Shown one piece after another: positions 25,401 through 40,400 of a stretch of 64,000 nucleotides of DNA. Each line of letters begins with the position of its first letter. Within the stretch, counting starts at the first letter, position 1. Made by a program: the position numbers and the translations under genes. Location: positions 1 through 64,000 of the forward strand of contig JAAPAO010000109.1 in NCBI GenBank assembly GCA_013115145.1. The letters are read 5' to 3'. The DNA comes from Perkinsus chesapeaki. Lineage: Eukaryota; Perkinsozoa; Perkinsida; Perkinsidae. Under the pieces are notes generated by a model. It was not told the origin of the DNA. It saw only the letters and a program-made list of their open reading frames with translations, and ran no database searches.

Positions 25401-28400
25401 GCTACCCAGTCTCGTTACCGACTTCACTGACATAGAGCTTCCAACCCTGGTCATGCTCCGCAGCGACAAAGCTGATCCCAGAGAGGCTGCCCCGAGAGCG
25501 CTAAGTGTATCACCGAGTCTAGCACACTTAAATGATGAGACTGCTGATCCCAGGCGAGAGAAGGAGCGCAGGGATAGGCTGCTGCCGAAATGGGCATAGC
25601 CTAGAGCAGAGATGCTGTCACCTAGGCGCGAAATGCTGGCGACCGACAGTGTACTTCCCAGGCGACAGAAGCTGGCAATTGATACACCATCCTCCATTTC
25701 TAGGACACCGCCGATAGTGGCTGAGCCTGCCACCTTAAGATCTGTACCCACCGAGAGGGAGCTTCCTAGCCGAGCGAAGGACCTCAGTGATAAAGAGCTA
25801 CCCAAAGAGCATGCATCCAAGGCAGAAAGTTGATGGCCCAATTTAGTAGCCAAACACGTTGACACAGTGCTGCCAAACCTGGCAACATGTCTCAATGATA
25901 GTGAGCTTGTAAGCATAGCTGTATCGAATACAGTTAAGCTTGAGCCCAGATTGGCTGTTGCACTGATGCTTAGACCACTACCAAGTCTCGAAAAGGATCG
26001 GAGTGACATTGAGCTGCCAAGGCTAAGATAATCCAAAATGGACAAGTCCTTGCCGAGTCGTACGCTAGCCATAGAGGAAAGCAGAGAGCCAATTCGGCTG
26101 AAGCTCCGTAAAGACAGGGACGATGCCACTACGGAGCAGTCCAGAGTTGAGAGAGTCGAACCAAGCCGCGCGGCACCGATCGCTGACACTGAGCTACCGA
26201 GGCGAGAGTAAGATCTCAGAGATATAGCACTGCCGAAGTTGATCAAGTCGACGACCGAGCAACGCTTACCGAGAGATATATCGGATAGGAGGGATGCGGT
26301 CGAACCGAGACGAACAATACTTCTGACCGACAGAGAACTGCTCATATGAACAAAGCTCAAACATGAAAGGCTACTACTGAGCCTTGTGGAGCTGGATACA
26401 GACATGTGGCTGCCTATCCTCATCATGGACCTCAAGGAAAGAGAGCTTCCCAAGGAAACCCTGTCAAGGACGGAGAGGGTACTACTCAACCTTGCACAAG
26501 ATACCAGGGATAGGCTACTACCCAGTCTTGCAAATGAGCTTAACGATAGTGCACTACCTAGTGACGCTGAAGAGAGTGTTGATACCACTCTGCCAAACTG
26601 AGCAGAGGAGAATACACTCATAACACTGCCAAGGCGACTAGCGCTTCTTAGGGAAAGAGAGCTACCGATGGTGCAGTAATCTAAGGCCGTAAGCTTGGAT
26701 CCCAAACGGCAGAAGCTCCGGAAGGATAGAGAACTACCAAAGTTAGCTACATTAACAACTGATAGACAAGAGCCGAGTGTTGCGCGCCCAAGAGCTGAAA
26801 CAGAGGATCCCAAGCGAGCAAGGCTTCGTAAAGAGAGGGAGCTCGCAAGAGATGCTGCGTCTAGGACAGAATAGGAGCCTCCACAACGGCCTGTAGAGAA
26901 CGCAGAGAAGCTGCTTCCTAGGCGTGCGGTAGACCTGAGTGATAATGAACTACCAAGGTTAATGTAATCAAGGACGGTAGCACTAGAACCAAGCCTTGAG
27001 AATGAACGGAGGGACAACGAACTGCCAAAGCTAGCTCCGGCAAGTACTGACGAGGAAGCGCCAAGTTGGCATTTAGAGTAGACAGACAGTCCACTACCAA
27101 GCCTAGCCACTGAGCGTAGTGAAAGAGTAGACCCGAAGGACGCGTGATCAATAAGACTCATAGAAGATGAGAAGCGCGCCAGTCCAAGCAAGCTAATACC
27201 ACTACCAAGCCTCGCCAAGGACCGAAGGGATAGGGATGTACCGATATTACTAGTATCTAACACCGATAGCGTTGAACCAAATGTTGCTCTTCCAAGAGTG
27301 CTAGCTGTAGACCCCAGACGGACAAAGCTTCTGAGGGACAGTACGCTTGCAAGTTGGACATAAGCAACCACGCTTGTCTTGCTACCAAGCCTTGCAAACG
27401 TCCTCAAGGATAAGCTGCTACCTAGAGTAAACTTATCCAGGACAGACGTTGAAGAGCCGCACGTCACAGTACTCATCACGGACATAACACTACCGAGCCG
27501 CGCAAGACTCCTTATGGAGAGAGCACTACCGAATGTGGCGTAGTCAAGTAAGGATGCTGACAGACCGAAGCGAGTAAGACTTGAGATGCTCAGCCCGCTA
27601 CCAAGGCGAGCCGTGCTCCTCAGAGACACTGAGCTACCGATATTTACCAAGTCTAGAACAGTAAGATCTGACCAGCACCGTATATGGCTACCTAGTCGAC
27701 TGAAGCTTCTTAGTGAAAGAGAGCTGCCGACAGTGAGAGAGTTGAGAACTGAAAGAGAGGATCCGAGGGTACTTCCAGCAAATACGGATATTGAGCTGCC
27801 GAATCTGGTTACTGCACGGACAGAGAGCGAACTGCCAAGATGTAGGAAGTCGATAACAGTAGCTTTACTGCCGAGTCTAGTAAAGCTCCTCAACGACAAG
27901 GAGCTGCCAAGATTGACAGAGCCTAGGACTGTAAGGCCACTGCCAAACATGGTCTGGCTAGTCACAGATAGGGCGCTACCAAGGCGGAAGAAACCTCGTA
28001 CAGATAGAGAACTGCCTAGTAGAGCAGCGTCGATGACCGAGGTGTGGCTTCCCAGTCTACTGAAGGAACGGAGAGAAAGAGAGCTGCCAAGAGCGACTTG
28101 CTCGAGGACCGTCAACTCGCTACCATATCTGGCGAAAGACCGTACTGAGAGTGAGCTACCAAGGGTGGTGGCAGCGAGTACGGAGATGGAAGAACCCAAC
28201 TGCGCCGTACAATAGGTAGAGGTACTACTGCCAAATCTAACCATAGCACGGAGAGACAGCGTACTGCCGAGGTTCATCATGTTGAAGATACTCGCTGTAG
28301 AACCGAACCATGCCATGCCGGCTATGGAGTAGGTACTGCCAAGGCGGGCAAAGCTACGTAAAGAGCACGAGCTTCCAAGGCTACAAGAGTCGAGGGCTGA

Positions 28401-31400
28401 TAAACTACCAGACAGCACCGAGCGACCAAGGACCGATGCTACGCTACCAAGCCGAGCAGCACTTCTCAAGGAGAGGGTACTTCCAAGTATCACTGTATCC
28501 AACACAGAGAGGCTTAGGCCCAATCTGGCAAGGTCGAAGACTGATAGTTGGCTTCCAACCCTAGCCAAAGAGCGTAGAGAAAGTGAACTACCAAGGCTGG
28601 TGGTGAGCATTATTGATAAAGTATCGCCCAAACGAGATTCGCCAAATATCGATACAACACTGCCAAAACGGACAAGTGATCGTACAGAGAGAGAGCTTCC
28701 AACTGTGGTGAAGTCTAGCGTACTGAGAGAGCTACCAAGCTTAGAGGCGCTATAGACGGAGAGGTCACTACCAAAACGGACAATAGCTCTAAGCGATAGA
28801 GAGCTCCCAAGGGTAGCCGAGTCGAGTGCCGATACTGCTTCACCGAGTCGGATAGCCGACATGATAGAGCAGCCACTACCAAGTCTGGCGAAGCTTCGAA
28901 GAGATAAGCCGCTGCCGAACATTACAGCATCGACAGTTGAGAGTACCGAACCAAAGCGTACGTGAGAGAGTGTTGATAAGGCAGAGCCATGGGAAACAGC
29001 CCCGGCAACGGATAAGCTACTGCCAAGGCGACCAACAGCTCTTAGTGATAGGCTGCTGCCCAAGGCCAGGAAGTCAAGCACTGATGCCTTGCTACCAAAC
29101 CTCGCGAAACTACGCAGTGAGAGGGAGCTACCGTAGTGAGCAGCTCCTAGTACCGATACGCTAGATCCGTGTTGCGCAATACCAGTTACGCTCATATACG
29201 ATCCAAATCTTGCTGTGCTCCTCAAAGAAAGCGAGCTACCTAATGCCACGAAGTCAAATGCCGAGAGATGGCCTCCAACCATGCCGCTCATTGTAAGCGA
29301 AAAGGTGCTGCCAAAGCGAGCAAATCCACGCAGTGATAGGGCGCTGCCAATCTCAGTGTGGGAGATAACAGACAGGGTGTTTGCAAGGTTGCACGCCTTA
29401 AGTACTGATAAAGCAGATCCAAACCGTGCGAAAGATCGCAGTGATAGTGAGCTGCCTAGGGACGCTTCGGCTAACGCAGATAGCGAACTGCCTAAGGTAG
29501 AGCCAGAGAAGGCTGATATCGAGGAACCGCACCGGAGTAGGGAACGGAGGGACAGTGAACTAGCTAGAGTAGAGTAATCAAGGACGCTAACAGAGCTACT
29601 GAGACGAGCTCTCTCGAGGAGTGATAGTTCACTACCCATACGAGCCATAGACCTCAATGACAGGGATGAACCGAGGCTCACACAGTCGAGGGCAGAAATG
29701 CCACTACCAAGACGAGCACTCATACCAACCGAAGCGACACTGCCAATTCGGACAAGGCCTCTGAGAGATAGGGAACTGCCCAGAGTGACCAGGTCTAGGA
29801 CAGTTAAGAAAGAGGCCAGACTTCCAGAAGCCTTCAAAGACAGCGTACTACCGAAGCGAGCCATGCTTCGCAAGGAGAGGGAGCTGCCCAACGCCGAGGC
29901 ATCGAAGGCAGACAAGGTAAGGCCGAGTCTGGCACAGCTCAGCGAACTGACAGCAGAACCTACCAGGCACGAACCTGCTACTGAACTAGCACTGCCGAAG
30001 CGAACAAAGGATCTCAGAGAAAGCGAGCTACCGAAGGTACCGTAGTCCAAAACGGAGAGCTTACTCCCTAGACGAGAGAAGCTTCTGAGAGAAAGGGAGC
30101 TTCCAAAGTTAGCATTGTCGTACACGGAGAGCACAGCACCGATATCAGTAGCCGCGTGAGCAGATACAGTGGAGCCCAGAGCTGTAGCTGAGGCCACTGA
30201 GATGGAACTACCCAGCCTAGCAAAACTGCGGACAGAGAGGCTACTGCCTAATGCCAAGGCATCCAAGATGCTCAACTTGCTACCGAATCTAGCAAAGCTT
30301 CGTAAAGATAGAGAGCTACCCAAATGACCCACGCCAACAGTGCTTAGTGATGCAGCATAAGCTCCTCCGACTGCCGATAGAGAGGAGCCAATCCTAGCAA
30401 CTGACCGAACTGATAAACTGCTACCCAGAAGGATATAGTCCAGCACCGAGGCACTGATGCCAATCCTGCTATGGGACGCTACCGACACAGATGAACCAAA
30501 GCGTGCAATGCTTCGGACTGATAGTGAGCTACCAAGCTGGACAAGATCGACAATAGAGAGAGTGCTGCCTAGTCTAGCGTTATCCAAAACCGAGAGAGAG
30601 CTACCAAATCTGGCGAGTTGCCTTACAGAAAGAGAGCTCCCTAAACAGGTGTAGTCTAGGACGGAGACTTTGCTACCAAGGCGGGCAAAGGATCTCAATG
30701 AAAGAGAGCTACCAAAGTTCGAAGTTCCGATAGCAGAGAGGCTTGCACTCAATAATGCATTGTTAGTCGCTGACAATGTAGATCCGAATCTAGCCATCGA
30801 GCGTAAGGATAGGCTGCTACCCAAGGTCATATAGTCAAGTGCTGAGACACTGCTGCCTAACCTAGAGAATGACCTCAATGATAGGGAGCTGCCAAAGGTA
30901 ACCTGTGAGAGGATCGTTAGCTGTGCACCAAGGAGCATGTCACTATACACCGACATAGAGCTGCCGCATCTCGCAACTGCCCGCAAAGACAGTGAGCTGC
31001 CGAGGGCAGTGGTGTCAAGAACGCTCAAGCCCCTGCCAAGACGAGTTTTCGAAAACACGGAGGCACTGCTGCCAAATCTAGCCACAGCCCGTAGAGACAA
31101 GGAACTGCCAAGAGCGGAGGCATCGAGAGCGGACAACTTGGAACCCAGCGACGCTTGGCCATAGACAGAAGCGGAGCTACCCACCCTAAACATAGCTCTC
31201 ACCGAGAGGGAGCTACCCAGAGTGACATAGTCTAATACTGAGATACTCGAGCCGAACCTGCCGTAGCCTCTGAGGGAGAGAGTGCTACCGAGGGCAGTTG
31301 TATCAAGTACAGATAAGGATCCAGACACGCGTGCCCAGGAGAGGATCGATGCAGCACTGCCGACTCTAAGGGAGTCGGTCACAGATATAGCGCTACCGAA

Positions 31401-34400
31401 TCTAGCGAATCCTCGAAGAGAGAGGGAACTACCAAGCTCCGACGCGTCAAGAACAGATAAGGACAAGCCTAGTTTAGATGCACCATAAACAGATGTCCTG
31501 CTTCCTAACCTTGCGAAGGATCTCAGGGAGACAGAACTACCTACTAGAGCTTGGTCTAGAATGCTGACCTTGCTACCAAGTCTAGCAAATGACCTCAGAG
31601 ATAGAGAGCTCCCCAAGGACTGCTGTTTCAGCACCGACATAGTCGAGCCAACCTTACACGTAGAGAAAGTCGAGAGATCGCTGCCCAGTCTAGCAAATGA
31701 TCGCAGTGAGAGAGCACTACCGAACGTGGCAGCTTCGAGCACCGATAGATATTGACCAATTCTAGCGCCACAGAGCATGGACATAGCACTGCCTACACGG
31801 CACATGCTGCGTAATGATAGGCTGCTTGCTAGGGTAGTGCAGTCAAGGACAGAGATACTACTAGCCAATCGGCCGGTTGCCAGCACTGACACCGAGCTAC
31901 CGAATCGTGCAACTGCTCGGAGTGAGAGGCTACTGCCCAAGTGCGTGAAGGAGACGGTACTAATGGAGGCTCCCAGACGAGAATCAGATGCAACCGAGAG
32001 AGAAGAACCCAGGCGAAGCAGGGACCTCACCGACAAGCTGCTACCAAGACTGATACTATCAAGCAAGGATACAGCCTGCGACAGCATGGATCGGCCAACG
32101 ACTGACACCGTACTGCCAAAGCGAGCCAAACTCCTGACTGATAGAGAGCTACCGAGTATGGCTAGGTCAAGGGTACTAAGGGAAGATCCAAGGCGAGCAT
32201 ATCCAAATGTTGAGATAGTACTGCCTACTCTAGCCAAGGATTGCAAAGACAGGCTGCTGCCTAATGTAATATAATCCAGGATAGACAGACTAGATCCCAT
32301 TCTACCAAGGCCAAATACAGAGGCAGAACTACCAAGCCGGACGAAGCTCCTTAAGGAGAGCGAACTGCCTAAGGCCGTGAAGTCCAATACGGAAAGACTA
32401 TCGCCTAGCTGTGCAGAGCTCAGTGTAGAGCAACTACTTCCAATGCGAAGGAATGACCGTAGGGATAGTGAGCTACCACAATGAACTTGATCGATGACCG
32501 AGAGGGACTGTCCCATGCTAGTAGCCGCAAATGCCGACAAGGAACTGCCTAGCCTCGTAGCAGATCGAAGCGAAAGAGATGATCCAAAGTTGGTATAATC
32601 TAATACACTCAGTTTGGATCCGAATCTCGCCAAAGACCGCAGAGACATAGACGAGCCAAGGGTTAGTGAGTCGAGGGTGGAAAGGCTCTCTCCCAATAGG
32701 GTTCTGGAGGCAGTGCTCACAACACTACCAAATCTAGCAAGCGATCGTACAGAAAGTGAGCTTCCAACCAAAACGAAGTCGAGTACAGAGGCCTTACTGC
32801 CAAGTCTAGAGTAACTACGTAGAGAGAGTGAGCTGCCAAAGTGCACATGACCCAGAGCGGAGAGGGAATCACCTAGACGAGTTGACGCAGCAACCGAGAG
32901 AGTGCTAGCGAGCCTGGTGTGTCCACGGACTGATAGAGAGCTACCAAGTATAAGGTAGTCTATAGTCGATACTTTACTACCGCACCTGGCAAAGCTTCTT
33001 AAGGATAAGCTACTACCGAAGTTAACACAACCTATAACTGTTGCATGACTGCCGAAGGTAGAAGCCGATGACACTGAGAGGACCGAGCCAAAGCGTGTGA
33101 ACCCACGAAGGGACATGGTGCTGCCAAGGTTGATGCAGTCTAGGACGGATAAGGTCTCGCCTAAACGAGTGGTTGATAGAACCGTAAGTGTACTTCCTAA
33201 GCGGGCAAACTGTGTGACAGAAAGGGAGCTTCCTAGCGATAGAAAGTCTAATACGGTCAAATGTGAGCCAAACCTCGCGAACGAGCGAACCGAGAGAGAA
33301 CTGCCCAAGGTGATAGCATCCAAGACACTTAATGTCGTACCGAGTTGGGTAGCTGCAGTGGTAGATAAAACGCTGCCGAGCCTCACCAACGATCTAACAG
33401 ATAGCGAGCTACCGAGCGTTACAGCGTCGAGCACTGATAGCGCTGCGCCGGCCAGTGCGGTGGCCTTGGCCGAGATGGAGCTACCTATCCTGGCGAATGT
33501 TCGCAGGGAGAGTGAGCTACCGAGCCCAGCCCAGTCCAATGCTGATATACTTGAGCCCAGCCTTGAGCTCTCTACTACAGATAGACTGCTGCCTATCCTC
33601 AAGAATCCGCGAAGAGAGAGCGAGCTACCTAGGCTAACCATATCTAGAACAGAGAGGCTACTTCCAAGTCGAGTGATATCAAAGACCGACATAACGCTAC
33701 CAACTCTTGAGGCTCCTCGTAGAGAAAGTGAGGAGCCAAAGGAAGTATAATCAAGTATGGTTAACTTGCTCCCTAGACGAGCAAAGCTTCGAAGAGATAA
33801 ACAACTGCCGAAGCTAGCCTGCTTGAGAACTGAAAGGGAGTCTCCAATACGTGTGTGGCTGGCTATAGACAAGTCACTTCCTACTCGAGCCATTGACCTT
33901 ACAGATAGTGAGCTGCCAAGCGTTATGTAATCCAGAACTGTCACAGAACTGGACAGTCTAGCAAATGACCGCAATGACAGGCTACTGCCAAAAATAGCAC
34001 TGTCCAGAACTGATAGCTCAGCTCCCAAACGTGATAAGGATATAACAGACACCGAACTGCCCAGTCGAAGAACATCGCGTAATGACAATGAGCTACCAAG
34101 AGTAACGTGATCAAATACGGTGAGGGCACTGCCTAGTCTAGCAAAAGACCTCAGAGATAAAGAGCTTCCGAACCAAGCGCTATCAAGGACACTCATGGTG
34201 CTGCCTAGTCTGGTGCGGTCCAACGCGGAAAGGGCACTTCCAAGCTCGGTCGTATCCATCACTGTTAACGAGCTGCCAATGCGTAAGAATGAGCGGAGTG
34301 ACAGAGCACTGCCAAGAGTGCACTGGGCCAAGGTAGAAAGAGTCGTACCGATTCGAGCACACTGACTAACGGTAAGAGCGCTTCCGGCCCTGAGGATTGC

Positions 34401-37400
34401 CCGTAGGGAAAGACTGCTGCCGATAGTGGCAAAGTCCAACACGGTCGCTTTACTACCGAGCCGAGCAAATGACCGAAGACTTAAAGAGCTGCCAAATGCT
34501 ACGGTATCCAACACGGATGCTGAGCTACCCAACCTGGACCAATCTAGGACAGATACGGAGCTACCAATGCGAGCCAGAGAGAAAACAGACAATCCACTGC
34601 CGAGCCTAGTGCAGTCGCGTAGTGATAGAGAGCTACCTAGTTGAAGGTAGTCCAGGATTGACACCTTGCTAGAAAGTCGAGCAAAGCTCCTCAGTGATAG
34701 GCTACTGCCGAATTCGGCACTCTCAATAACTGATAATGCCTTTCCTAGGCTAGCGTCACCAAACACACTCAAGTGACTACCAAGACGGATGATTGACCTT
34801 AGCGAAAGGGAGCTACCAAATAACGCGCTGTCAGCTACCGAGAGCTTATCGGAAAAGCGAGCCATTTTGGCCAGAGAGAGGCTGCTGCCCAGGATGACGT
34901 AATCGAGTACAGACATCTTGCTACCATGACGGACAAATGATCGCACCGATAAAGAGCTACCCAGGGTAGTAGAATCTAGAACAGTGAAGGACTGGCCACA
35001 TCTAGCTGATGATAGCAAAGACAGAGAGCTACCGCATCTAAGCATAGCTCTCAGAGAAAGAGTGCTGCCCAGAGAGCACTGGTCTAATGCAGTTAGGGCA
35101 CTCCCTAAACGAGATGTGCTCATTACTGATACAGAGCTCCCCAATCTAGTCATAGATCTTATAGACATCGATGAGCCAAGGTTAAGGAAGTCCAGTATTG
35201 ATGCCTTTGAACCCATCCTAGCGAAGGACCGGAGTGATAGAGAACTGCCTAGTGCTGTTTGCCCAAGTGTGGACGTAAAGGTGCCAACCCTCGCCCAGTC
35301 GAGGCAAGAGAACGATGAGCCAAGGCGGGAAGCTCCGACAACCGAGAGGCTGCTGCCAAGACGGAGGAATGTGCGAAGGGAGAGACTGGAACCAAACTTG
35401 GCCATATCAACGACGGATAGGCCACTGCCGAGCCGAAGCGTACTCCACACTGAGCAGCTGCTGCCAAAGCGCCCATAGTTGCGGATTGACATAGAGCTAC
35501 CGAGGTTTACCATGTCAAGTGTAGAGAGCTTACTGCCGAGCCTAGCGAAGGAGCGTAACGATAGAGAGCTACCAAATGCCACAGCATTAAGTACCGAGAC
35601 ACGATTACCGAATTCAGCAACTCCGAGGGCAGACAACGCGTCCCCTAAAGCACCGCGGCCTTGTACCGATACACTACTGCCAAAACGAGCGAATGACCGT
35701 ACAGAAAGAGAGCTGCCCAGACTAGTGGTGTCAAGAGCAGATAGTGTGGCACCGACACGACAGGCAGAGAATGTAGAGAGAGAGCTACCGAGTCGGGCGA
35801 AGGAGCGGAGGGAAACAGAGCTGCTCACTGTTGCATAGTCGAGGACAGAGAAGGTAAGACCAAGCCTAGCTGCCTTTAAAACAGATAGGCTACTGCCAAC
35901 TTTGGCCATACTTCGGACAGACAGCGTACTCCCCAAATGAACCGAGTCGAGAACACTGAGGGTAGTACCAGCCCGAGCAAGAGCAGCGACTGAGACTACG
36001 CTACCCAATCGAGAGAAGCCTCTCATTGAAAGGGTGCTGCCAAAGTTGACTACATCCAGTACCGAGAGATCGAGGCCAAACCTAGCTGATCGAATAGCAC
36101 TGACCGCAGAGCCAGCCCGCAGTAGAGATCGTAAAGATACGGTGGAACCGAAGAAAGCAGAGTCAATAACCGAGAGGCTGCTTGATAGCCTTGCCTTAGA
36201 AATGATAGACAGTGAACTACCAACCCTGATAAAGTCTCTTAATGATAGACTGGAAGCGAGTGTAGTTAGGTCAAGAATCGACAGAGAGCTTCCTATTCTA
36301 GCAGAAGTGAGAACACTAAGTGAACTGCCCACACGGAGCATATCGCGTAAAGACAGACTAGATCCCAGTACAGTGAAGTCGAGGACTGAGAGTGTCTCAC
36401 CCATTCTGGCAGTATGTACAAGCGACAGGCTACTGCCTACACGAATAAGCTGTCTAACAGAGAGAGCGCTGCTCAAGATAGCGTAGTCAACAACTGATAG
36501 TGATGTGCCCAAGCGCGTCTTGTCCAAAACAGAAACACCGCTGCCGAACCGACTTATAGCCCGAACCGATAAAGTGCTGCCCAAATGCGTGAAGTCTAGC
36601 ACAGTAGCCTTGCTTCCGAGCCTGGCGAAGCTTCGCAGCGATAAGCTGCTACCAAAGCTTGTAGCATCCAATATAGACAAATCCCTACCAAGGCGGGTTG
36701 TATCCAAGACAGATAGTGTCGCTGCCGCTCTAATGCCCTCTATGACAGAAAGGCTACTTCCGCATCGGAGAGCTGCTCTCAGCGACAGGGAACTTCCCAG
36801 CGTAGCGAGATCGAGAACGGATAAAGATTCGCCCAACCTTGCAACTTGGAATGAGGATATACTGCTCCCTAACCTGGCCATAGATCGCATCGATACACTA
36901 CTAGCCAGGTGCGCGAAGTCTACCAAGCTAAGCTTGCTACCGAGCCTGGCAAAGCTTCGGAGAGACAGAGTGCTTCCGAACTCTACTTGGTCAATGACGG
37001 AGGCAACGCTACCCAGTTTGGTCCATCCAAGAACGGATAGGCTAGCCCCAGCTCGTACAGGTTCGAGAACAGACAAAGCACTACCCAACTGGCACATGGC
37101 TCTTAGTGAGAGAGAGCTACCTAGAGTACACTCAGAGATAACACTAAGAGTTGCACCCATACGAACACGGCTCATTACTGTTGCTGTACTGCCAAACCTA
37201 GCATAGCTTCTAAGTGACATTGAACTACCGAGATCTACCACATCTAACAGTGACAGGCTAGAACCAAATCGTGCCCTAGCAAGGAGGGTAAGGGTGCTAC
37301 CAAAGCGAGCAAACGATCGAAGGGACATCGAGCTACCCATATCAATGGTTGATATAACCGATAAAGTATCAGACAGCCTAGTAGATGATGCTACCGATAG

Positions 37401-40400
37401 CGATGAGCCAAACCTCATAAAGGAGCGTAACGATAGAGCACTGCTGAGAGTAGTACAGTCAAGGACAGTAAGAGAGGACCCCAAAATGGAACCAGCGAGT
37501 ATAGATATACCACTGCCGTACCGAGTAAAGCTGCGTAGTGATATTGTACTACCAAAGTTAAGTGCGTCAAGTACGGATAGGTCACGGCCAAAGCGAGCAC
37601 CCTCACGCGTCGAGAGACTACTACCAAGTCGAGCGAATGACCTCACCGACAGCGAGGAACCTATTCGGACGAAGTCTAGGATTGTTGCGTACTTGCCAAG
37701 TCTTGCAAAGTTCCTTAGGGATAAGGAGCTTCCCAGGTGTGCATAGCTAAGCACACTAATCGAGTCGCCAACCTTACACCAGTCAAGAACGCTTGCACAG
37801 CTGCCAATCCTAGCCAACCCCAGTATGCTGAGACCACTACCGATACGAGAGAAGCTTCTCAGTGACAAAGAGCTACCGATATTAGCTGCTTCGATAACCG
37901 ATAGCGCTGCACCACAACTAGCTGAGCTAAGTGTGGATACCGTACTGCCAAGCCTTGCAAAGCTACGCAGGGATAGAGAGCTACCAAGGATACTCTGGTC
38001 TAAAAGTGATGCCGAGGAACCATAGCGTATGATGGATTGAAGGGAAAGTGATGAACCAAGACGACAAGCTGCCCGTAAAGAGAGGGAACTTGCAAGGCTG
38101 GTCCACGATAGTGCTGTAAGTGATGCTCCCAATCTTGTAGCACACAAGGCCGAGACCGTGCTCCCTAGGCGTACGACCGATCTGACAGACAGCGACGTAG
38201 CGCAGACTGCAAAGTCCATAACGGACAAGGAGGAGGATAGTCGCGTCTGTGACAGCACGCTGATAGAGCTACCAAACCGCGTGAACCCTCTCAGAGATAG
38301 AGAACTGCCTAGAAGGGTGCAGTCAAGTGCTGTTAGGTCCTTGCCGAGCCTGGTACCCAACACAGTAGAGATGGATGATCCAAATCGTATAAACTCTCTC
38401 AGTGATACCGCACTTCCAAAGGATACGAAATCGAGGACTGATGCACTACTGCCAAGCCTAGATACAGCATAGAGCGATAGAGAACTTCCAAGCCTTATGG
38501 TAGAACGAAGGCTCAGAGAGCTAGCAAGCCCTGTGAAGTCTAATACGGATAGAGTGTCAGATATTCTCATACTGGAAAGGATCGATGCAACACTACCTAG
38601 CCTCACAGTCGCACGAATAGAAACAGAGCTACCCAAGTGAGTGTAATCCAAGACCGACAAGCTGCTGCCCATCCTTGTCTTAGAGAGCATTGAGATACCT
38701 GAGCCGAAGCGGCAGAAAGACCTCAGTGATAGGGAGCTCCCGAGGGAGGTAGAGTCGAGTACTGAAGCAACACTTCCCATTGTCATTGAAGCTATAACCG
38801 ATACCGTACTGCCTGCTCTAGCCACTGCCCTTATTGACAAAGTACTTCCAAGGGTCACTGCATCCAGGACTGATAATACTGAGCCAAACCTGGATGTACT
38901 ATACACTGAGAGACCACTGCCGAAGCGCATCATACCACGCAGAGATAGGCTGCTACCAAGAGTGCTCCATCCGAGGACTGAAAGGCTACTACCTAGCCTA
39001 GACACGCTGTAGACTGACAGTGTGCTGCCAAGTCGAGCACTAGATCGAATACTTATTAGGCTACCCAAGTTAACATGGTCAAGCGTACTTAGAGTGCTGC
39101 CTAAACGAGTTGTCCCATAGCAGCTCATAGTGCTGCCCTGCCTCACAAAGGACCTCAAGGATAGTGAGCTACCAAAGTCTACACTATCCAGGACAGATAG
39201 GGTTAAACCCATCCTGGCCTGTGCGAACATACTCACTGAGGACCCTTGACGAATGAACGACCTTAAAGAGAGGCTACTGCCGAACTTGACTGCATCCAGT
39301 ATTGAGAGCTCTCCATGTAACCTCTGATATCCATAAGCAGAGATGTTACTTCCAAGCCTAGCAAATGAGCGCAGGGACAACGAGCTACCAAGCCCAATAG
39401 CATCCAAAACAGAGAGGGTAGACCCTAGCCGTGACATTGACAGAGTTGACAGAGAGCTCCCGAGCCTTGTAGCTGCCCGGACGGACAACGATGACCCGAC
39501 TCCGATGAAATCAAGTACTGACATGCTACCACCATAGCGAGCGATACCATAGGCGGATATTCGACTGCCTAGACGAGTCAGTGACCTTACGGACAACGAG
39601 CTTGAGAAGGTACCAAAGTCGAGCAATGATAGTGAGCTACCAAACCTTAAAGATGAAAAGACAGATATACCACTGCCACATCTAGAGAAACCTCGAAGGG
39701 ATAGAGAGCTACCTACAGTTGTATAAGCTAGAGTGGATAGGGATTTACCAAGTCTGCTCCAAGACGCCACTGACAGATTGCTACCAAACCTAATGTAGCT
39801 CCTTAGGGACAATGCACTTCCCATGGTGACATAATCAATAATAGAGCCAGAAGACCCTAACCGAGCCAGGCCCAACAGTGAGCAAGCACTACCAAGACGG
39901 GCAAAGGTACGGAGAGATAGGGAACTACCCAATTGAAGGAAGTCGAGGGCAGTTACGTGTGAGGCAAAGCGAGCTAGACCCATAACGGATACACTACTGC
40001 CTGCTCTAGCGTATGATCGTAGGGAGATAGAGCTACCCAAAGTACTCCATTTCATGACAGATACACCACTAGAGAACCGAGCAAGAGCGAAGGCCGATAA
40101 GGTAGAGCCTAGTCTGGCAAATGATCTCAGGGAAACAGCGCTAGCTAAGCTGGTATAGTCTAATATGGAAGTAGCACTACCAAAGCGGGCAAGACCATAT
40201 AAGGATAGGCTGCTGCCTGCCCTCATCATACATCTTAGGGACATAGCTGATCCCATATTGGCAAAGGAAAGGGTTGAGATAGAACCACTTATCCTTACCC
40301 CAGATAAGGTTGATAGTGTACTCCCTAATCTAACCAGGTTACGGACTGATAGGGCACTACCACAATGACCAAAATCAAGCAAAGAGAGGGAGTCACCAAA

